From Sulfurospirillum sp. SCADC (lineage in GTDB: Bacteria > Campylobacterota > Campylobacteria > Campylobacterales > Sulfurospirillaceae), in NCBI RefSeq assembly GCF_000743525.1, contig NZ_JQGK01000020.1:1-53515 (forward strand): 53,515 nucleotides of DNA. The letters run 5' to 3'. The position numbers and the translations under genes were made by a program. Below the pieces are notes generated by a model, which did no database searches, was not told the origin of the DNA, and saw only the letters and a program-made list of their open reading frames with translations. How positions within the stretch are numbered: position 1 is the first letter of the stretch; every line of letters starts with the position of its first letter. Below are positions 50,932-53,515 of this stretch, in pieces.

Positions 50932-51372
50932 ATGACTTCAAAAATATACTCTTACCTCTTAGTCGCATTACAATTCATCTTCATTGCAATCTTAGTTCTA
51001 CATCATGGCTTGCACATGCCAAGTAACTTTGCTTTACTCATCTTTTTTGCAGGCGGTGGCTTTGGGCTCTATACCCTAAAATGCAATACCCTTAGTAACT
51101 TCAACATCACCCCCGAAATCAAAGAAAACGCCTCGCTCATCACCATAGGAGCGTACCGCTACATCAGGCATCCGATGTATTTTTCAGTGCTTGTGATGAT
51201 GCTTGGCGTTCTGGTGTCTAAGCCTTCTGTGCTGAGCCTTTTTATCTTCGCGCTTTTGGTTGTAACACTGTTTTTGAAAGCTCACAAAGAAGAAATGCTG
51301 TGGATGGTAGAGTCTAGCGAGTATAAAAACTATAGGCAACAAACGAAAAAAATTATTCCGTTTGTTTTGTGA
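50932..51372 (+). CDS. Isoprenylcysteine carboxyl methyltransferase-like membrane protein
   Basis: 146 residues with four membrane helices and the phospholipid/isoprenylcysteine methyltransferase signature GAYRYIRHPMYFSVLV and a late Glu pair (KEEMLW). It would methylate a lipid or small molecule at the membrane using SAM. The substrate is unknown. Confidence 0.75.
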   Translation: MTSKIYSYLLVALQFIFIAILVLHHGLHMPSNFALLIFFAGGGFGLYTLKCNTLSNFNITPEIKENASLITIGAYRYIRHPMYFSVLVMMLGVLVSKPSVLSLFIFALLVVTLFLKAHKEEMLWMVESSEYKNYRQQTKKIIPFVL

Positions 51373-51546
51373 AGTAGCCTATCAGCTTTTTATTTCTAGT
51401 TAAGTGATGCAATGGAATATTTTGTGCTTATTTGTCGATATAGGTGTAAATGTAACACATTGGTAATTAGTTATTTACAAGATAATAACTAATTCAGTAA
51501 TAATTAGCTAAAATCAGCTTCTAACATAATATAAAGAAAGGTTGTT

Positions 51547-52245
51547 ATGTCAAATTTTATTGTTCAAGTAGTACTTGATGTATGGTATGAATCTTCATAT
51601 CCGACAGTGGCATTACTGGGTGATATATATAAAATTGGATATACAAATATAGCTGAAACTCCATTCAGGAATATGCCTCCTGAAATTAGAAATAGTAACC
51701 CTGATTTTAAATATCAGCCTATGTATGAAATATCATCTCCTAATAGCCATTATAAAATTAATGTTGGAGATAATATATTTGGTATTAGTACAAGTGCATA
51801 TACTTCTTGGAATACTTTTATTAGTGAAACAAAAGCAATGTTCAATATCTTATTTACTAATCAAAATTCAGATTTAAAGGTAAGTCGTATTGGTCTAAGA
51901 TATTTAGATATGATCGATAATAAAAATATTTTTAATGGTGAACATATAAAGCTAAAAATTTCAAATGAAAGTAAAAATGAGTCTGATTCCATAAATATGA
52001 GATTTGATACTACTATAGATTCATGCAAAGTAACAGAAGCAATTATATATCCATTCCCAAGAATAGATAATAAAGAAATTATAGGAACATTTATCGACAT
52101 CATAACTTCAAAAGAGAATGTAGAACTTTTTAATGAAAATATAAAAGAAGAATTTTATTCTATAGCTGATAAATTACATGAGATACAAAAAAATCAATTT
52201 AAAAAGATACTAACAGATGAGCTACGCAGACAGATCAATCTATGA
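51547..52245 (+). CDS. TIGR04255-like protein of an AT-rich island
   Basis: 232 residues. The segment KVSRIGLRYLDMIDN and the overall layout resemble the TIGR04255 family of unknown function. The coding sequence is much richer in A and T than the rest of the window, contains no TTACATGTAA copy, and forms an apparent operon with the next two genes (29-bp overlap with the first). AAAGG precedes the ATG. Horizontal acquisition is likely. Confidence 0.6.
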   Translation: MSNFIVQVVLDVWYESSYPTVALLGDIYKIGYTNIAETPFRNMPPEIRNSNPDFKYQPMYEISSPNSHYKINVGDNIFGISTSAYTSWNTFISETKAMFNILFTNQNSDLKVSRIGLRYLDMIDNKNIFNGEHIKLKISNESKNESDSINMRFDTTIDSCKVTEAIIYPFPRIDNKEIIGTFIDIITSKENVELFNENIKEEFYSIADKLHEIQKNQFKKILTDELRRQINL

Positions 52246-52672
52246 ACAAAAAATACAACCAACACAGTTTGAGACAAAACAACAGTGGATTGCATATTTT
52301 GTTATGATGGGAATAGCACTATCATCACACGCACAAGCAAGTACAGTTAATGTCCAATCAACAAGTAATATGGAACATATACACCAAAAATCAGAATATA
52401 GTTCTGCATTGCTTGATTATGAACAAACAATGAAACAATTAGAAATTGAAGAAATTAAAAAAGAAATTGAAAAAGAAGTTAATATAAAAATTATTGGATA
52501 TTGGCTTCCTCGTATTGATGTTGAAAAAGAATGTATATTCTTTAAATGTGAATTAGATGAAGAAACAAAAAAAGATTATAAAAAGATGTCTGACATCGAA
52601 TTAAATATGTATTTATCAGTTAAAGACATTATTGACAGGAGTAAATATTTTGACATGGTAGCAATGATATAA
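52217..52672 (+). CDS. Unknown protein with a membrane or signal segment, AT-rich island
   Basis: 151 residues. A hydrophobic stretch near residues 24-42 (WIAYFVMMGIALSSHAQA) could be a signal peptide or membrane anchor, followed by a Glu/Lys-rich coiled segment (~60-95). I do not recognise it. It overlaps the TIGR04255-like gene and abuts the HEPN-like gene, so the three are probably one operon. Confidence 0.5.
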   Translation: MSYADRSIYEQKIQPTQFETKQQWIAYFVMMGIALSSHAQASTVNVQSTSNMEHIHQKSEYSSALLDYEQTMKQLEIEEIKKEIEKEVNIKIIGYWLPRIDVEKECIFFKCELDEETKKDYKKMSDIELNMYLSVKDIIDRSKYFDMVAMI

Positions 52673-53047
52673 ATGAGTCCTCAAGAGCTATCTGAGCAGT
52701 TTTTTATCATTGCATGCGAAATAAAAACAAAGTGTTACACCTCCCTTAATCAAGAACAACTATCACGAGCCGTATTTAGCAGGCTATATTATGCCCTGTA
52801 TCATAAATATCTAGCACATGACTCAACATTGCTAAATACTTCTTCAGGGCAAAAGCATGAAATGATACAATCCTCTATTGGTAGAGGCAATTATCTACAT
52901 AAGACTAAACAAATTTATATAAAAATGTATAAATTAAGATTATGGGCTGATTATGATAAGCGCATAGATAAAGACCTAATAGAAGCTGATATGAATAGAT
53001 ATGTTTATGACGCTGAAACAGTTATTAAAGTTAGTAAATTACAATAA
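52673..53047 (+). CDS. HEPN-like protein, AT-rich island
   Basis: 124 residues, all-helical. RLYYALYH fits the HEPN Rx4-6H motif (R, six residues, H), seen in many toxin and defence RNases. The start directly follows the previous stop (TAAATG). Its partners are a TIGR04255-like and an unknown protein. RNase activity is inference. Confidence 0.55.
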   Translation: MSPQELSEQFFIIACEIKTKCYTSLNQEQLSRAVFSRLYYALYHKYLAHDSTLLNTSSGQKHEMIQSSIGRGNYLHKTKQIYIKMYKLRLWADYDKRIDKDLIEADMNRYVYDAETVIKVSKLQ

Positions 53048-53114
53048 AAACTTTATAACTTAAAGTAGCTCTATGCTCTTTAACTCTTTGGGTAATAATG
53101 TCTGAGTTGACTTT

Positions 53115-53510
53115 TCACCTCACCCAATTCTCAACTTCCAACCCCTCAACCCGCTCAAACTCTTTCATATTATTGGTCACAAGCACGACATCAAGCGACT
53201 TAGCGTGTGCGGCGATAAGCATGTCTAGTAAGCCGATGGGTTGTCCTTTTTGCTCTAAATTTGCGCGTATTTTTCCATACTCCAAAGCCGCTTTGTAATC
53301 ATACTCAGCAACATCAAAAGGAATGAGGAAATGCTCAATGGCTTTGAGGTTTTTCTCGACAAATTGACTTTTATGCGCTCCATAAATGAGTTCCGATACA
53401 GTGATGGAAGATAGAAGAATGTCGCCTACATTGCATTTTTTGAGCTCTTCTAAAACGCTTTGTGGTTTGTTTTTAATGATGTAGATACAGATTGTAAATT
53501 TCACTCCCAT
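53115..53510 (-). CDS. VapC-like PIN-domain toxin with altered N-terminus
   Basis: 131 residues. PIN motifs SELIYG, LLDMLIAAHA and LVTNNMKEFERV are present, typical of VapC/MvpA RNases. The first strand, normally LLDTNICIYII with the first catalytic Asp, reads VKFTICIYII here, so that Asp and Asn are missing. The toxin may be inactive. The antitoxin would lie beyond the window end. Start ATG 53510, or GTG 53504. Confidence 0.7.
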   Translation of the reverse strand: MGVKFTICIYIIKNKPQSVLEELKKCNVGDILLSSITVSELIYGAHKSQFVEKNLKAIEHFLIPFDVAEYDYKAALEYGKIRANLEQKGQPIGLLDMLIAAHAKSLDVVLVTNNMKEFERVEGLEVENWVR

Positions 53511-53515
53511 GTTTC

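Overview
The window looks like chromosomal DNA of a Campylobacterota (Epsilonproteobacteria) bacterium, most likely Sulfurospirillum or a close relative. This is inferred from protein resemblance, moderate GC content, tightly packed genes with AGGA-type ribosome sites, and the mix of nitrogen fixation, c-di-GMP and redox genes. No rRNA, tRNA, CRISPR array, transposase or integrase gene was recognised.

Layout. Positions 1-24,600 are an ordinary chromosomal mosaic: a DnaQ-like exonuclease, a D-amino acid transaminase, two FMN split-barrel proteins divergent from a MocR regulator, two tandem membrane GGDEF genes with complementary damage, two DMT transporters, an OmpA/FecR pair, PhzF, GNAT, a YgjP-like metallopeptidase, a CHAD protein, a MotA/OmpA-like pair, a GGDEF-EAL protein, a class D beta-lactamase, a large membrane protein of the so-called site-specific recombinase family, and a deletion scar joining two truncated genes. 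Positions 23,000-46,550 hold a nitrogenase maturation region: rpoN-nifQ, then nifX-DUF269-nifF-nifW-nifZ-two ferredoxin-like genes, nifE-nifN, a ferredoxin/NifX-like/flavodiiron operon, and nifB-nifV with a BFD-like and a leucine-rich-repeat gene. The structural genes nifHDK are not in the window. Non-nif genes sit between these operons: an MscS-family channel, a homocysteine methyltransferase, a RelE/RHH toxin-antitoxin pair, a Fic protein and a two-component/c-di-GMP cassette. Positions 46,550-51,370 are housekeeping genes (uracil-DNA glycosylase, a lipoprotein, deformylase, thioesterase, thioredoxin-fold and others). Positions 51,400-53,050 are a very AT-rich foreign-looking three-gene module (TIGR04255-like, unknown, HEPN-like), followed by a VapC-like gene at the edge.

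How the genes work together. NifB makes the iron-sulfur core of the nitrogenase cofactor, NifV the homocitrate, NifQ helps supply molybdenum, NifEN is the assembly scaffold, NifX-type proteins carry intermediates, NifW and NifZ assist nitrogenase maturation, and flavodoxin and ferredoxins deliver electrons. A flavodiiron protein may remove oxygen. Four nif transcription units carry GG-N10-GC/GT (-24/-12) elements with a shared GGAAYAC core, matching the rpoN gene in the same window.

The most striking signal is a 10-bp palindrome, TTACATGTAA, usually extended to CTTTACATGTAAAG. I count 31 exact copies, where chance predicts well under one. Copies lie between genes (single, or paired as hairpins) and inside genes, where they impose the peptides FTCK or LHV on unrelated proteins. 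It behaves like a highly iterated genomic palindrome (compare HIP1 or DNA uptake sequences). I know of no described function for it.
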